DNA of 64,000 bases from Scortum barcoo (GCA_023238725.1 CM041547.1:17251644-17315643); one strand, 5' to 3'; positions 22,350 to 41,028 are shown, counted from the first letter of the stretch. Notes: generated from the sequence alone by a model not told the origin. A program made the numbers and translations.

Positions 22350-25300
22350 GTAAGTCTGCCGTTTATCTATCTTATCCATCAGTTAGCTGTCTAGGTAGCA
22401 AAGCAACGTTGCTCTCATTGCAAATCACTTGGTATTTATGTTTGCTGCAATACAGATTCCAATAAAAACCAGGGGGCATGTCTATATGTCACCGTCACTT
22501 TTAATGTGGCGCTCAGGGGGGATGCTCAAATCAATGAATCATGTGTGGTCTTTCAGGGCCACAGAGATGTTTTAAATCATCACTTTTTAAATGATGACCT
22601 GTGTATCATTAATCACCGTGGTATCATTTGAAATATGGCTAACTGCCCTTAAACATAAAACTTAACCTTGGCTAAACACAGTTACCAATTATCCATTTCC
22701 AATTTTAAGCAACTATGAACTCAAAGACATGTAATTCATTGTGTTGATAAAAGTAATTGACCTTTTCTATACTACGGGAATGAAAAAAAACACAAATCTT
22801 AGTATAAAGTGGTGTATAAAGAGTTCAAGATTATACCAGATACTGCAAGACACAATGACACTGACCATTTGAAACATACTGCAGCTTCCAAGTTATGCAG
22901 TCTAATATTTAACTGGTTGACACACCTCTGTGTATGTGATAAAAACAGGACCAGGCATCGCAAAAAAACTGAAGTTCCATTTTATATTTGATAATCAGAG
23001 GGTGGTAAAAATTCTGTCATCCATTTTCCATTTCCTTCTGCACTGTGGCTGTGTTCCTGTGTGCACTCTCTCTCTTGCGCCTCTCATGAGCATGGGAAGA
23101 GGTGCAGTGTGCGATCTATGCAGCAGCTTCTTTCCTCCCCCTGAAAATGGAGGCGACTGCTGAACTCAGCAATTTACTTCCTTCCTTACCAATTTTCTCT
23201 CTAACGCCCAAATACTGCTAGCCCCTTGCTATATTACGCTCCTGAAGTATACACACACACACACAGTGAAAGTGGCTTAGGCTCTGTTTGTGTGTGTGTG
23301 TGTGTGCATGTGTGTGTCACTAAATGGCTTGAGTGCTGCTGAATCAAAGCATGTAATTGGTTTGCAGATAATTTAATATTATTTTTCTCCACTGGAACAA
23401 ACACACACACACACAGTCACTGACACACATACAGTAAGACTGGCATGTACATTACATACTTTGTGTCACTCTCACTGCTGCGTACATGCACGCATGCAAA
23501 GTTACTGACTGTAACTGTGACACAGACGCACACACATGGCAGCACACACACACAGAAACAGAGATGATTAAGCGGTAATAGGGTCCCAGGGAAGAAGCTA
23601 ACAGAGATTTTCATCCAGAATGACTGTGAAGTAGGGCGGAGGATAAAGCATCTCCAAGGAGGAACACAAACACACACACATACACACTAGTTCACATACA
23701 CTTTCTGTTGCCACATGTCCACTCACTCACAGGCCAGTGCATTCGGGTACGTTTCTCCCTCCCACAGCGCAATTCCCTCTCAAGCATCCGTAGTGTCCAT
23801 TTGGAGAGGGAGAGGGATGGATGGAGGGAGAGGAATGATGGAGGGGTTGGATCGGGGGATGGAGGACTATCCATGCATGCAGAGCCACAAATTCACTCAT
23901 CCAGGCTAGGCCCGGGAACAAGCCATACTCACACTAACACACACAATCGCACACATACCCACACCGCCCTCTCTGGAGACCCCTCAGGCCCTGGAGTGTT
24001 TCTATATCAAGTTGGCCCGGCAACTTCACAAACAGCCTCCATAACATCACATGCTCCCGCTGCCTGAACTGTACCATGGCCTGCCTAAATGGGTACACTG
24101 TGTTCATGAGTGCAGCTATTACAGTTCTGGCCTACATGCTTGCTCTGTCACTGCCCCCACCAGCTGAACCTGCCACAGACCTGACTTGGTTGTCCTTGTT
24201 GCTGTTATTAGTGTCACAGTATCGCCCACCTCGCCCCCGCGGTGCCACGTGTAGTTACATTATAGTAACATGCCTACATTTCTGTTACCATTTCAACATC
24301 ATAAAATATGGTTATAGTATATTTTGCTCAAAGCAGTCATGTTTGCAGTACAGGCATGAAATTACCATATCAAACACCTCCCCCCCCCGATTTGCTGGGT
24401 CTGCCTAATGTGAACTTGCTGTATGCATCTTACAAATTATGGATGTTTCCTTTTCCTCCTTTTTTGTGCAAGAAAACCTAGCATTTAGTTTGGACTCACT
24501 GAAGTTACTGAATTCTTTGGAAGTCGCGCATATCTCTTTTACTCACTCATCGTCTGCAAGTCATGCTGTCCATTCGCTCATTCTGTTGTGTCTTGCTGTA
24601 TGTATTACCATAATTGTCAAGCTTATCGCTATTGTGTGCGGGTGTGTGCTAAATTGGAAGTCATGGGCCAGCTGAGAAAAAGAAACATTGTGCTGAAAGG
24701 GTTAGACAAAAAGATATTGAGTGCCAGAAGTCAAAGTCTTTATTTTAGATTGATGAGGGAACAAAACCCACACTGCTTCTCGAGCAATAAATTAACCTGA
24801 TTTTGTTTGCGCATTGTATATTTGAAGGAGCATTCAGATTGAAATTGCCTCTTTTATTTTATTTTAAATTAGTTCCAACAGCTGCTATAGATGATATCTG
24901 GTTATATCTGTAGAAAATCACCCTGGGTGATTGCACAGCTTTTCACAGAAAGTCATTCACAACTGCTGACAGATCGGCGCCTTGCTTTTTTTTTTTTCAA
25001 ATGAACCTTTTTTTCTCTGTTAGACCATAAAAAGTAAATCCCCCTCCAGTTTTTTTTTAAAGACAGGAAAGAATTCCACTTGGGGTGACATTTGTTTGAC
25101 AGATCGATGGCAACTAGCAAAGTTAACTAGTGAGGGAGTTTACACTTGGGGCAAGAAGTGGATAATGTTTTTCGGAGACTACAGGATTCCTCCAAAGTGA
25201 CAGAGTTTCCGCTCTAAAGGTAACTGCAGAGTCACAGCCGGATACGTGGAGTGTTTTATAGTTCTCCCTTTCCATCAACTTTGTGTCCAGGTTGTTGTTA

Positions 25301-25965
25301 AACTAAAGGACGAGGTTATTTTTTCCTAATTAGCACACATCTAAAAGTTAAATGAGAGTCCCAGGTGGTTGAATGTCGATGTGCACTCTCGTGTGCGTGT
25401 GAACAGTGTCTGAACTCTCCTGCTCTCAAATTCATATACACAGATGGTACAAGGCTTGCAGATGCAGCGCCGTCATAAACCCCCTTCTCTAGAGAGACGG
25501 AGAGGTAGAAGGAAAGAAGGAGCATATTTTTCAAGTCTTCTGATGTCACTCCTGAATAGAACGACCTCAGCTTAGAGGTGAAAAAGTCCCAGGGTGATAT
25601 TTGTTCATTGGTGCGTTCATATAAATTAAACAAGTAGAATGGAAAGAGAAGCAAACCGTGTTTTCTTTGTTTTTACCCCGAAGAGAGATTGCTGACAAGT
25701 CTTCAGTCATACAAAGTCTATAAAGGTGAAAATAAAAAACTGAATTCAAACAGAAAACATCCACCTGGATTAACGTAGTCAAGCTTTTTTATTCACGGCG
25801 ATCGCACTTGGCATATGTTAAATGCAGACTGTATGAAATCTTCTGTCCTGTGCAATTTCACTCATATTCCGTCACAGACAATGAACCACAGCTGATGCTT
25901 GGTTGAAGAAACTGCAGTTCAAAAGCAGCTAACAGCGTGTGCGTGTTTTGTTTGTGTTTCTGTAG
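22350..25965 (+). other. grin2a: Intron D-E (3.6 kb)
   Basis: This intron has short CA and GT runs near 23251-23265, 23290-23305 and 23401-23416, and a CA-rich zone near 23660-23960. No coding similarity is seen, and nothing in its open frames resembles the gene. Confidence 0.8.
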
Positions 25966-26137
25966 CAACACAACAGAGGCTGGTGGGACATACATCAAGA
26001 AGTGCTGCAAAGGCTTCTGCATCGATATTCTGAAAAAGATTGCAAAGTATGTAAAGTTCACCTATGACCTGTACCTGGTAACCAATGGCAAGCATGGCAA
26101 GAAGATCAACAACGTCTGGAATGGGATGGTGGGAGAG
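25966..26137 (+). CDS. grin2a: grin2a coding exon E (ligand-binding lobe S1)
   Basis: This 172-nt exon encodes NTTEAGGTYIKKCCKGFCID, then ILKKIAKYVKFTYDLYLVTN and GKHGKKINNVWNGMVGE. The KKCC pair corresponds to human C455/C456. The His of GKHGKK corresponds to H485, a glutamate-site residue. NTT is a glycosylation sequon near the position of NNST in human. The start of this exon (before YIKKCC) is the least conserved part of S1, as in mammals. The acceptor is TTTCTGTAG and the donor is GAG|GTAAGA. Confidence 0.97.
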
Positions 26138-27458
26138 GTAAGACAAACACCTGTGTACATGTGTATGTGTGTGCGTTAATAACCCATTTAAAATCTTTTT
26201 TTTTTTTTTTTTTTTAATGACGTGTATTAAAACAGTAATACAAATGTTTTGTGGTGCCAAATTTAATTGTATTCATATCAAACCCTGTTAGTCTTTAATT
26301 TGGCACAATAAGAGTACCCAGCAGCCCATAAGTGCTTCAGAAAGTGCAGTAGCATGTCACAAATGTGCAAAAGCACTGAAGTATCGAGGTCTTCACTTTT
26401 AGCTTGTAGCACATTTGAAAGGAGTAATCCAAGCCAAGGCTGAGAGGAAGTCAGAGATGTTTGTGTGACAGAATATTCCTGTTCCTTATGTTCCAAAAGA
26501 AGCTTTAAGTGTTAACTTTGCAAAACTTTCACAGGGTGAAGGGGAAAAAAATTCAGCTATGAGGCTTTGGCACTGACTATAAATGCTCAGAAAGTAAACA
26601 AATCTTAGCTACTCCTGCAGAAATGTCCTTTGCATATCTTTAATTACCAGCCTCAACTTGAAGGTAAAGTCCCAGAGTTCATTTTAAGACTGTAAACTTT
26701 AATGCTGTCAGTATTTTTTTTTATGGCAGACTTTATTCACTCAGTTGAAGTTCATCTGACATTCATCTTATTTAGCAGTGACTCCCACTGGCATATTGAT
26801 TGTATTGATTAAGATTTTGCTTGAGATTAAAAACCTTGTTGATGTGCAGTCGATGAAAATCACACTCTGGTGCAGATTTGGTAGGTTTGGGGATTATTTT
26901 GCTTGTAGACTATTACTACGAAACATAATGTTAATTTTTACAAACTAAACCAAAACTAACTTTGCTTAATAAAACATGGTGAGTTGGTTTGAATTTTAAT
27001 TAAGATCAACATTTCCAAGGATGAACATTTAATCTGTAAGGATCAGTGTCACTCTCTGTGTTTGTCTGGCTGCAATGTGTATCAGATAACTAAAGACTGA
27101 AATTGAATCTGAACTAACACTACGATGAGTAAAATGAAGTTTCAGGGGCTGGTTGTAAAGATATATTTATTATACTGACTGCTTGTAGTGCTTCACTGCC
27201 TTTCACATGTGTGACTGTCACAGTGATTGAACAATTTAAAGTAAAATTTCTTCTTTGTCTTCCTTCTCTCTGTCTTTATTATTTCCCCCTTTTCTGTCCT
27301 CCTTCTCATTTACCCATCCGCCTTCCCTTTACATCCATCTCTTCCTTCCTCCCTGACCTCACTCCTTCATCTTCCTTCATCCCTAATCCCTCGCCCTCCT
27401 CATTCATCCTCCCTCCCTTCAACCCCATGTCCCTACTTCCTCTCCGCCCCCTCCAAAG
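26138..27458 (+). other. grin2a: Intron E-F (1.3 kb)
   Basis: This intron contains a T homopolymer of about 20 nt at 26196-26215 and ends in an exceptionally long pyrimidine-rich tract (about 27247-27457) before CCTCCAAAG. No other feature is seen. Confidence 0.8.
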
Positions 27459-27612
27459 GTGGTCTATAAGAAAGCCGTCATGGCCGTCGGATCTCTGACG
27501 ATCAATGAGGAGCGTTCTGAGGTCATCGATTTCTCCGTCCCGTTCGTGGAAACCGGGATCAGCGTCATGGTCTCCCGTAGCAACGGAACCGTCTCCCCGT
27601 CAGCCTTTCTCG
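27459..27612 (+). CDS. grin2a: grin2a coding exon F (glutamate site, end of S1)
   Basis: This 154-nt exon encodes VVYKKAVMAVGSLTINEERS, EVIDFSVPFVETGISVMVSR and SNGTVSPSAFL. It holds the core glutamate contacts: Ser and Thr of GSLTIN (human S511 and T513) and the Arg of NEERSE (R518), which binds the ligand carboxylate. The segment is nearly identical to human. The acceptor is the unusual CTCCAAAG behind a very long C/T tract, and the donor is CTCG|GTAACT. Confidence 0.97.
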
Positions 27613-28641
27613 GTAACTGTCACCGAATAACTGTTGCTTTGTTGTTGGACTCAGTGGAGAGGGACAGGAGGATGTGTCTTGTTTGCTTTTCAGGTCTGTG
27701 GTGAGTGTAGAATGGTATTTGTTCTGGGTGTGTGTGTGTGTGTGCTCCCTGAGATACAGAACTGACAACACAATTCAGTTCTGTTAGACAGCTGTCAATA
27801 CTTGCTCTTTCATCGCAGGGACTTAGCTCAACTCCCGCTTCCTGCCACAATGACTCTCACTTACCTGAGAGGGACTTAACCGCGGGATTTTAACCTGAGT
27901 GACCATGAACATCCCTCTCATGGCTGCTCAGTCACGTTCGTCTGATGCGTAACGCTTCAGCACCGACATCCAAGTTCCTGCACCCACATACATACATACA
28001 GGTGCTCAGTGGCACGAACCGCCAAGGAAATTGCAGAAAAGTGAGGAGAGAAACACATGCACATGCCAGCACACAGAGGCACAAAGACACACACACACAC
28101 TCAGGTACACACTCTGACATGTATGAAGCATGCAGTTACTGCTGTGAAAGTGGCAATTATAAGGGCTTAGCAGGAAAACCCTGTAATGGCTGCTTGCCAG
28201 GACACACACACACACACACACAACCACACGCACACAGTGCAAGGCCAAGTGCCAGCAGTGCTCTCCCATACATTAGAACAGGGTTTAATCTCTGCAGTGG
28301 TGTTGTGAGCTCAGAGGGAGGACAGCAGTGCTGACACCAGTCTTCCTATACTGTACGCCTCCTCACACTGACAGATAGGAGGTGTGCCTGTGTGTATGCA
28401 AGTGTGCGTGGTGGTTATGTATGGCCTCTGTGAACATGCAGGAGTCAGCTTGTTATCTATGCAGCCTTTTTCTCGATGTGTGTGTGTGTGTACATGATTG
28501 ATTTATTCATTCAGTTCATGGAAAGACAGAAAGTGAGCATGTATCAGAAAAAGTGATATGTAAGATATGAAAGTTTAATCCAACACGTGTTAATACTTAA
28601 TCTCTGTCCTCTTTTCTTTTGTATTCTTTCCTCTTTCTCAG
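27613..28641 (+). other. grin2a: Intron F-G (1.0 kb)
   Basis: This intron holds short GT and CA runs near 27727-27744, 28087-28100 and 28202-28222, and it ends in a pyrimidine tract and TTTCTCAG. Nothing coding is seen. Confidence 0.8.
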
Positions 28642-28767
28642 AGCCATTCAGTGCATCAGTGTGGGTGATGATGTTTGTTATGCTCCTACTGGTGACTGCA
28701 ATGGCTGTCTTCATGTTTGAGTACATCAGTCCTCTTGGCTTCAACAGAAACCTGGCTCAGGGAAGAG
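28642..28767 (+). CDS. grin2a: grin2a coding exon G (pre-M1 and M1)
   Basis: This 126-nt exon encodes [20 protein letters not shown] followed by AVFMFEYISPLGFNRNLAQG. It covers the pre-M1 collar and the first membrane helix of the channel. Human GluN2A has [20 protein letters not shown] here, so changes are conservative. The split codons at both ends (Glu on the left, Asp on the right) are completed correctly by the neighbours. The donor is AGAG|GTGAGC. Confidence 0.97.
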
Positions 28768-28907
28768 GTGAGCATTCGTGTGAACACACACACATACAGT
28801 ACGCCACATTTCAGTATAGTTGGATACATCCTGATGTCACTATGGCTTATAAGAGAGAATTCCTCTAAACCTTTTGTCTCTCCTTCTTCTCTGTCTCTCG
28901 TTTTCAG
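28768..28907 (+). other. grin2a: Short intron G-H (140 nt)
   Basis: This is the smallest intron in the window. It contains the donor GTGAGC, a short CA run and a C/T-rich tract ending TTTTCAG. It is too short to hold any other element. Confidence 0.9.
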
Positions 28908-29137
28908 ACCCCCATGGCCCTTCCTTCACCATGGGCAAGGCCGTGTGGCTGCTGTGGGGTCTGGTCTTCAACAACTCTGTGCCAGTGCAAAACCCAAAAG
29001 GGACCACCAGTAAGTTCATAGTGTCTGTGTGGGCCTTCTTCGCTGTCATCTTCCTGGCCTCCTACACTGCCAACCTGGCTGCTTTCATGATCCAGGAGGA
29101 GTTCGTCGACCAAGTCACCGGTCTCTCTGACAACAAG
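28908..29137 (+). CDS. grin2a: grin2a coding exon H (pore loop M2, M3, start of S2)
   Basis: This 230-nt exon encodes the ion pathway. It contains the re-entrant pore loop WLLWGLVFNNSVPVQNPKG, whose NN pair (human N614/N615) sets Mg2+ block and Ca2+ permeability, and the M3 gate helix with SYTANLAAF. The Ser of VSVWAFF corresponds to human S632, the GluN2A/B form of the S/L site. The pre-M3 segment reads TTSKFIVSV where human has TTSKIMVSV, so two normally invariant residues are changed. It ends FVDQVTGLSDNK at the start of S2. The acceptor is GTTTTCAG and the donor is AAG|GTAACG. Confidence 0.97.
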
Positions 29138-29939
29138 GTAACGTTGGCACATTTTGAAATTACATTTTGTAGCCCTGCTGTTTTCAGGATACGGCCACAG
29201 CAGAAACAATTATAAGATAACAAACCTATGTACACTTTACAAATGACTTCTTGTTACTTTTCTCCTACTTTTAAAGCTGTAGTTTCCTTGTAGATGCAGA
29301 GTGGAAGAATCCATCACCCTTTGTGTCCTCCATAAAGGCTGAAATATACAAGGTTTACAGTCATGAACTGATCTTATGGTGTATTGGACTCTACAAAGGA
29401 AAGCCTTTTAGTCACCTAGTTAGAAACCACATTCATATGGTAATGCATTTACTACAACAGCATAAGTGTAAATGGATATATAGAATAAATGCTGTAAATG
29501 CATGACACTTGTTAATAAAGCAATAAGTGCACTCTAAATACAGTCTTTTTGGTAGCATCTGACAGGGGCAGAAAATCTATTAAAGTTCATGAAAATAAGG
29601 AATTTGTTAGAAATTTGGATTCACAATGTAAGTATTTTTTTTTCTGTTTGGATTTAAATGCATTCAGAGTTATACCCTATGCTTTAAAATTGTGTTTCTC
29701 CCACTAAAATAACCATTATTTCGTAGCCTGTCTGAGCTGTCTAATAGAAAACGTGCTTCAGCATGGATTTTTTTGTTAGTAGAAGATTTAGATTAAGAAT
29801 CCAAATCTGTTCCATTAATATAGGTATTGCTTGTCATATCACTGCTGTGCAGCTGTGTGATGGCAAGTCGTAACAAAGGTACTGAAATGTAAGAACTAGA
29901 AGTAAGAAAGGGAAGGGAAGTAAAGTGATGTACAAATGT

Positions 29940-30430
29940 GAAAAAAAGTGGCCACACAGAATCGAGGAGGAGGAGGATGGGGAGGGGGACTGGCTGGACG
30001 ATTAAAGGAAAAGGTCAAGCCAAATGTAGAGGAATAGAAAAGAAAAGCAGGACAAAAGGGTAGAGAGTTCCTGAGGAGAGAGAGATACAGAGAGAAGCAA
30101 TGGGAGATGCTTCCATGGAAAGAGAGAGAGAGAGGGACAGAGGGAGAGAGCATTTGAGACTGATGTAGAGGGTTTTGACAACATACAGAAGGAGAGAGGG
30201 AGGGAGGGATGGAATAAGGGGAAAAGCAACTGGCAGGAGGGCAACTGAGGAATAGCGTGAGGCCAAGACACACAAGATGGTACAAGACAACAGGCGGACA
30301 GATATGGGCCAGGTTGATGGCTGAGGTAGGGAGAAAGGACTGGCATGAGGAGAGAGAGGGAGAAAGAGAGAGAGTGAAGGAGATATGGAAAGACAGAGAG
30401 GGTCAGGGAAGAAAGGAACCAGACAAAAAG
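29940..30430. repeat. Purine-rich (A/G) low-complexity tract
   Basis: About 490 nt on the + strand are dominated by A and G, with repeated GAGAGAG, GGGAGGGAGGG and AAGAAAGG words. Such asymmetric tracts can adopt triplex structures and they create long spurious open frames on the opposite strand. I see no coding meaning. Confidence 0.75.
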
Positions 30431-30783
30431 GGTAAATGGCCATTCAGACAGATATGCTGACAAACAAAATAAAGAAGAAAATTCCCCATTGAGATGCCTG
30501 TGGGTAAATTTCCCTTAAAACTGTTTTTAGACCACTAGGGGGCAGAACAGCTGTAAAACAAAATTACTTTTTATCAGCCTATCGAGGCCTTTTAGTATCA
30601 CAGGAAGCAGTTGTTGACATCCACCGGGCACACAGCGGCATGGCCATCCCCTTAGAAGTGTGTTTCTCATTACCTGAATGTAAGTCTGAATATTACTTTT
30701 AGCACCAGGTTGGCCACATAACTCCTGAGAAAACCAAACCCAAAGAGGTTTTGATGGTTTTGATGGTTCTTCCTCCAGCCACA

Positions 30784-30973
30784 GGAATATTACATTCAAT
30801 CGACACTTTTGTCCAAACCAACTTACATTTTTCGCATGCACATACACTGGGAGCAAAGTGCGGTTCAGCGTCTGCTCAGGAACACTTCCATATGTGGACC
30901 GGAGGAGCTTGGGGAACCACCAACCTCGCTATTAATGGCCAACCAGATTCATAAACTGAGCTATAGGCATGCC
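30784..30973 (-). mobile_element. tRNA-derived teleost SINE fragment
   Basis: Read on the minus strand it begins with a tRNA-like A-box region (CCTATAGCTCAGTTTATG), then TTGGCCATTAATAGCGAGGTTGG followed by TGGTTCCCC (B-box region). It then runs through AGCTCCTCCGGTCCACATATG, GAAGTGTTCCTGAGCAGACG, CTGAACCGCACTTTGCTCCC and on to TGTAAGTTGGTTTGGACAAAAG. This order is the one I know from a common teleost SINE (GGCTCAG, CCACTAATCGGAAGGTTGG, TGTCCTTGGGCAAGACACTG, TGAACCCC). It is a diverged, inactive copy. Family name not assigned. Confidence 0.7.
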
Positions 30974-33900
30974 AGCACCACACATTTCCAAACTGCCAAC
31001 AGAATCTGTGATGTGGGTGGTGATTCACAGCTGAACAACCTTTTTATATCACATGCAGTCATTTTATTCAGTAACATGCAGTATTAGCTTAATATAGAAT
31101 ATATTATGGTTGTAGTCCTTGGAAAAACAAGGAATGGGGGACCAAAACAAAAAAAAAATCTTCTATGCAAACGGAAACTGCAGATAAGATTGACATACCA
31201 GTAGAAACACAACAGCTTTGTGTGCCACCTGTGGAGATGCAAAGTGATAAAACAAATTTCAGGTACAGTAAATATGTGTTTCTTCTAAAATGATGCATTA
31301 ACTACATGGGGCAATCAGAGAAAAGGATGGTCTTAGCTGTGTGGAGTGTGGAAATATCAGAGCACACAGAGTGCATCCACCCCTCTTAGGCAAGTCTGCT
31401 GCCATCTGAAGTTATTACCTGATTGATAGTTTAGGCGCACTTGTGTTATTTGTGCAGTGATTTGTTCATCCATGTCGGACAATGACAAAAGCAAGAGCTT
31501 CTTTTATTTTGTATCTTTATAAATAGGGAGTAATGACTGTGTACTGAGCTGCTGGCAACTGTCTCCAAGGCAGACTGTCTTGTACACAAGTGCTCGGTAG
31601 TCAGTTAACAGGTCCGTGGCATTTTAGGCTGCACAACCACCGGGGATTTGTCTTTACAATGCTGCCTTATTTGTCTCTGCTTGCGGAAGAGGACATGCTG
31701 TTCTGGTTTCCCAGAAGCTGATAGTAGAGCATGTTTTTTAGCGCACAGACTTTAGGAATTCAGATTTCAGCAAACAAGTGCTGTGCTGGGGTTGTTACAG
31801 TTTGTCGCGGTGACATAAAAACTGCAGTAATCAGGTTTTGTAACTTGTCACATGCATCAGTTTAGAGGAGATCTGAAAAACAAATTCCAGATAGAAACAA
31901 CCCCTTTATATTCAATCATATAAATACAGTATATGTCTGGTGATGGGGTAATTTAATTGAGGGCTAATTTAGATATTTAGTCATGTAGATTCAATATTTC
32001 CTCTTTGGAAAAAAGCATTTACACCATATGCTAGAACCACAAATGAATCTGAACCTGCTCTTAAAGGCACCAGTATCACCTTGTGTTAAATTAAACCATC
32101 TATCTACAGTACAGATTTTTTTTTTCATTTATGCTTTCTCTCTGTAAAATGTGAACATAAAGTGGTAAATGCATCTTCTATCTGCAATGATTGATGCTCC
32201 AAGATTACGTGAAATCAATGACAAAGGCTCCGGGATACAGCTGCGCTTGAGAGCAGACGCGCCTGTCTGAACACATACAAATGTATTGAAGAACACATTG
32301 TTGCCTTATACTTTGACCAATATTAGGACTGCTTTTATTGGGCTCTTAAACCAATCTCAGATTCCAAGAGCAGCTTCAAGGTTTGAGGACTTTAAACTCA
32401 ACAGAAAGGTGAGGGGAAAAAGTCTACAGTGTGATTGACCAGTCAACACTTCACAGAGAGCACTACTTAGCATCAAAATATCACTTAAAAAACAGAGACA
32501 AGGATGTCACTTTAAATGAGATACAGTGGTAATAAGAGAGGGAGACAAGAGAGGGAGATGGACAGGATGGATTGAAAGGAGTGCTGAAATCTAGAGTCTA
32601 GAGAGCCCAAAACACACATAATATGGACAAAGACACAGTTAGACACACATAAAAAAGGGAGTCCTTCGTTTATATAACAGCAGAACTTGCATAATAAGAG
32701 GATAGAGAGGGTAACAGAAGAAGAGCAGAAACGAATGAAGAAGAAGAGCAACAAAAGGAGATATGGGATAAAGCAAAAGAGGAGAGGTAGATAGACTTTT
32801 GAAATTCAATTTATTTAATTGATTTTTAAATATTTTTTATAATATATTGAAAGTATATATTTAATATGATGTATTCATCCAATAACACAAAATAAGATAT
32901 TCAGGTAGAAAAGGCTGGGAACTGGTTTTATGTCCTATAGATGCCTACCGTTATCTCCACCTGTCTGAAGCCCAGCTCCTCCTCTGCCTCTGCTCTTTTA
33001 CTTCCTCATCATGTCTGCATCAAGCTTTCATTAGCAGCAGCTGGTGCATTTCTCAAAAGCCCTTCACTGATAATTATGCCGCAGGAGAAGAAGAAGCGCT
33101 TTCCCACTCTGCATTTCCCCAGTCAGTGGAGATTTGAACCAGAGACCCTCCCCACCCCCGCTCACTCCCCTTGTCATACGTGCCATCTTCTGACCTCAAA
33201 GCTTCTACGTCCACCTTTAAAGGGCCTCAAAGGAAAGGAAAGATGAGGGAAAAAGAGAGAAACAATAGGAAGGACTGCGTGAGGAGAGAGTCTCTCCGGA
33301 GGGCTATCGCCTGTGATGCTGACACACACACACACGGCATGACATCATGACTAACGCATGCACTCACAAACACACATTTGACTTAACAACACGCCCTCGC
33401 CACGACCCGATTACACAATTGGGATGCAGGCAAATACAGTGTGCAGACATATCCATAAATATTTACAGATATATTATCTAGACACGTTGTAACTAGTTCA
33501 CATGATATACTACTATACTGATAATATACTAAATGGAAGCCTTGATGCGCTGCCCATAGGTTGACTCATTACTATGTTAGTATGAACAAAACAGATACAC
33601 ATATGGATGAAAATGTCAAGGAATATTATTTGGCAGAAGTGTTTTAATATGTGATGAAAACACTCATCAGTACTACACATGCATACTCACACACGCACTC
33701 TGTGGTTAGAGTGGAGGCCATAATACACACTTCTAATAGGGTTCGTCCATTTCTGGCACTGAGGGTAGATTGTTACCGCAGTGCTTGAGGGGAGGTTGTT
33801 ACCACAGCGTCAAGCACACTACTACAAAACCCTTGACCTGTACACCAGCTAGATTACGCAGAGGAGAGAGGGCAGGGGGACAGAGAGAAATGAAGAAAAG

Positions 33901-34870
33901 GAAGAGGGATTCCGTAAGAGGAGGTGAAAAAAAAGAGTGGTGGCTAGTAATGGCAATGTTTATGTTTAATATTATACCTGATCCCTTACAAATAAATTGA
34001 TAAAGAATAAAAGATAATGAAATAAATAAATAATTTAATTGGGGTGGGGAAAGAGGGACCGAAAGAGCAGGTAAAAGATGCAAAGAGCGGAACACAGATA
34101 CGATTTCTCACAAGACTAACAAAGAATCTGAAAATCTGACAGATGAACTTATAAGGTTTCAACAATTTTAAAAGGGGTTGTTAAGAGTTGCACAAAGCAA
34201 CAACACACAGCACAACATCTGCAAGTGTTTCTATAAAATTAAAGGCCTTGGTAAGTAAGAAAAGAGTAGTTATCTTTTACTGCTTTTTTCTTACACAATT
34301 ATCTACAGCACAAGAGTGAGGCACTTCCAAGTATTCAACTGAAGAAAGATAGAGAAAGTACATATTCTCGCTCAGTGTGTGAGGTCTGACCAGATATTTG
34401 AAATCGTGAGGAAATCACTTGTTTTTATAGGACTTATCAGGCAGGGACAAACTACAGGGACTGACATTAGGCGCTCAAACATACAACCACTGAGAGACAG
34501 GTGAAGCTGTGCTGATCACATGTGTATGTAGCACAACAGAGTACAGCTCTGTACTGAAAAGTTATATTTGGGTTTAAACGGGACCCTTTTAAAATATGCC
34601 AAATTAGTTAACCATAATTAAACAGAAGATTTGAGACAATCACAGGAAAGTCCATTGTTTTATATCATTTCTTATCAATGGAGTACCGACTGATATAACC
34701 TGTATTATATAACACACACACACAGACTCATACACAGTTAGTAACACACATCTGGGACACATTTAATCACTTACAGCTTCACTCTGTGTTTATGTTTTAT
34801 TTACCCCCTGCTCTTCCCTCTGTCTCTCTTCTCTCTCCATTGCTCTTTTTTTTCCTTTCCTCCACCACAG

Positions 34871-35031
34871 TTTCAGAACCCGTACGCGTACTCACCTCCA
34901 TTCCGCTTCGGTACGGTTCCAAACGGATCCACGGAGAGGAACATCAGGAAGAACTACCCCGCCATGCACCAGTACATGGTGAAGTATCATCAAACTGGAG
35001 TCGTGGACGCACTTGTTAGCCTGAAAACGGG
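34871..35031 (+). CDS. grin2a: grin2a coding exon I (ligand-binding lobe S2)
   Basis: This 161-nt exon encodes FQNPYAYSPPFRFGTVPNGS, TERNIRKNYPAMHQYMVKYH and QTGVVDALVSLKTG. The Ser and Thr of NGSTERN (human S689/T690) bind the glutamate side chain. Compared with human FQRPHDYSPPFRFG, the start has three substitutions. The acceptor is CCTCCACCACAG and the donor is ACGGG|GTACGG, with the Gly codon completed by the next exon. Confidence 0.97.
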
Positions 35032-40930
<5,899 letters not shown>

Positions 40931-41028
40931 GTACATCTTTGCCACTACTGGTTATGGCATTGCTCTGCAGAAAGGCTCCTACTGGAAACGACAGGTGGAT
41001 CTGGCCATCCTGGCCATCATCGGAGATG
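40931..41028 (+). CDS. grin2a: grin2a coding exon K (S2, second part of a split exon)
   Basis: This 98-nt exon encodes [20 protein letters not shown], then QVDLAILAIIGDG. Human GluN2A reads [20 protein letters not shown], then QIDLALLQFVGDG, so the part after DLA is more divergent than its neighbours: LAII replaces LQFV. The segment lies in lobe S2, near the hinge back to M4. The acceptor GATTGGACAG follows a GT repeat. The donor is GATG|GTGAGA. Confidence 0.95.

Larger units (their letters stand above)
29138..34870 (+). other. grin2a: Intron H-I (5.7 kb)
   Basis: This intron holds a strongly purine-rich stretch on the + strand (about 29940-30430), a tRNA-derived SINE on the minus strand (about 30784-30973), and a further A/G-rich stretch (32510-32790). 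Around 33040-33180 is a fragment with one B-box-like word that I could not confirm as a SINE. No coding similarity is seen. Confidence 0.8.

Noticed and set aside
30002..30463. Long minus-strand open frame (153 residues) rich in Ser, Leu and Pro
   Set aside because: It is produced by the A/G-rich low-complexity tract, which lacks stop codons on the opposite strand.
33040..33180. B-box-like GGTTCAAATC on the minus strand, possible SINE
   Set aside because: Only this word fits; I could not find the A-box or the body seen in the SINE at 30784-30973.
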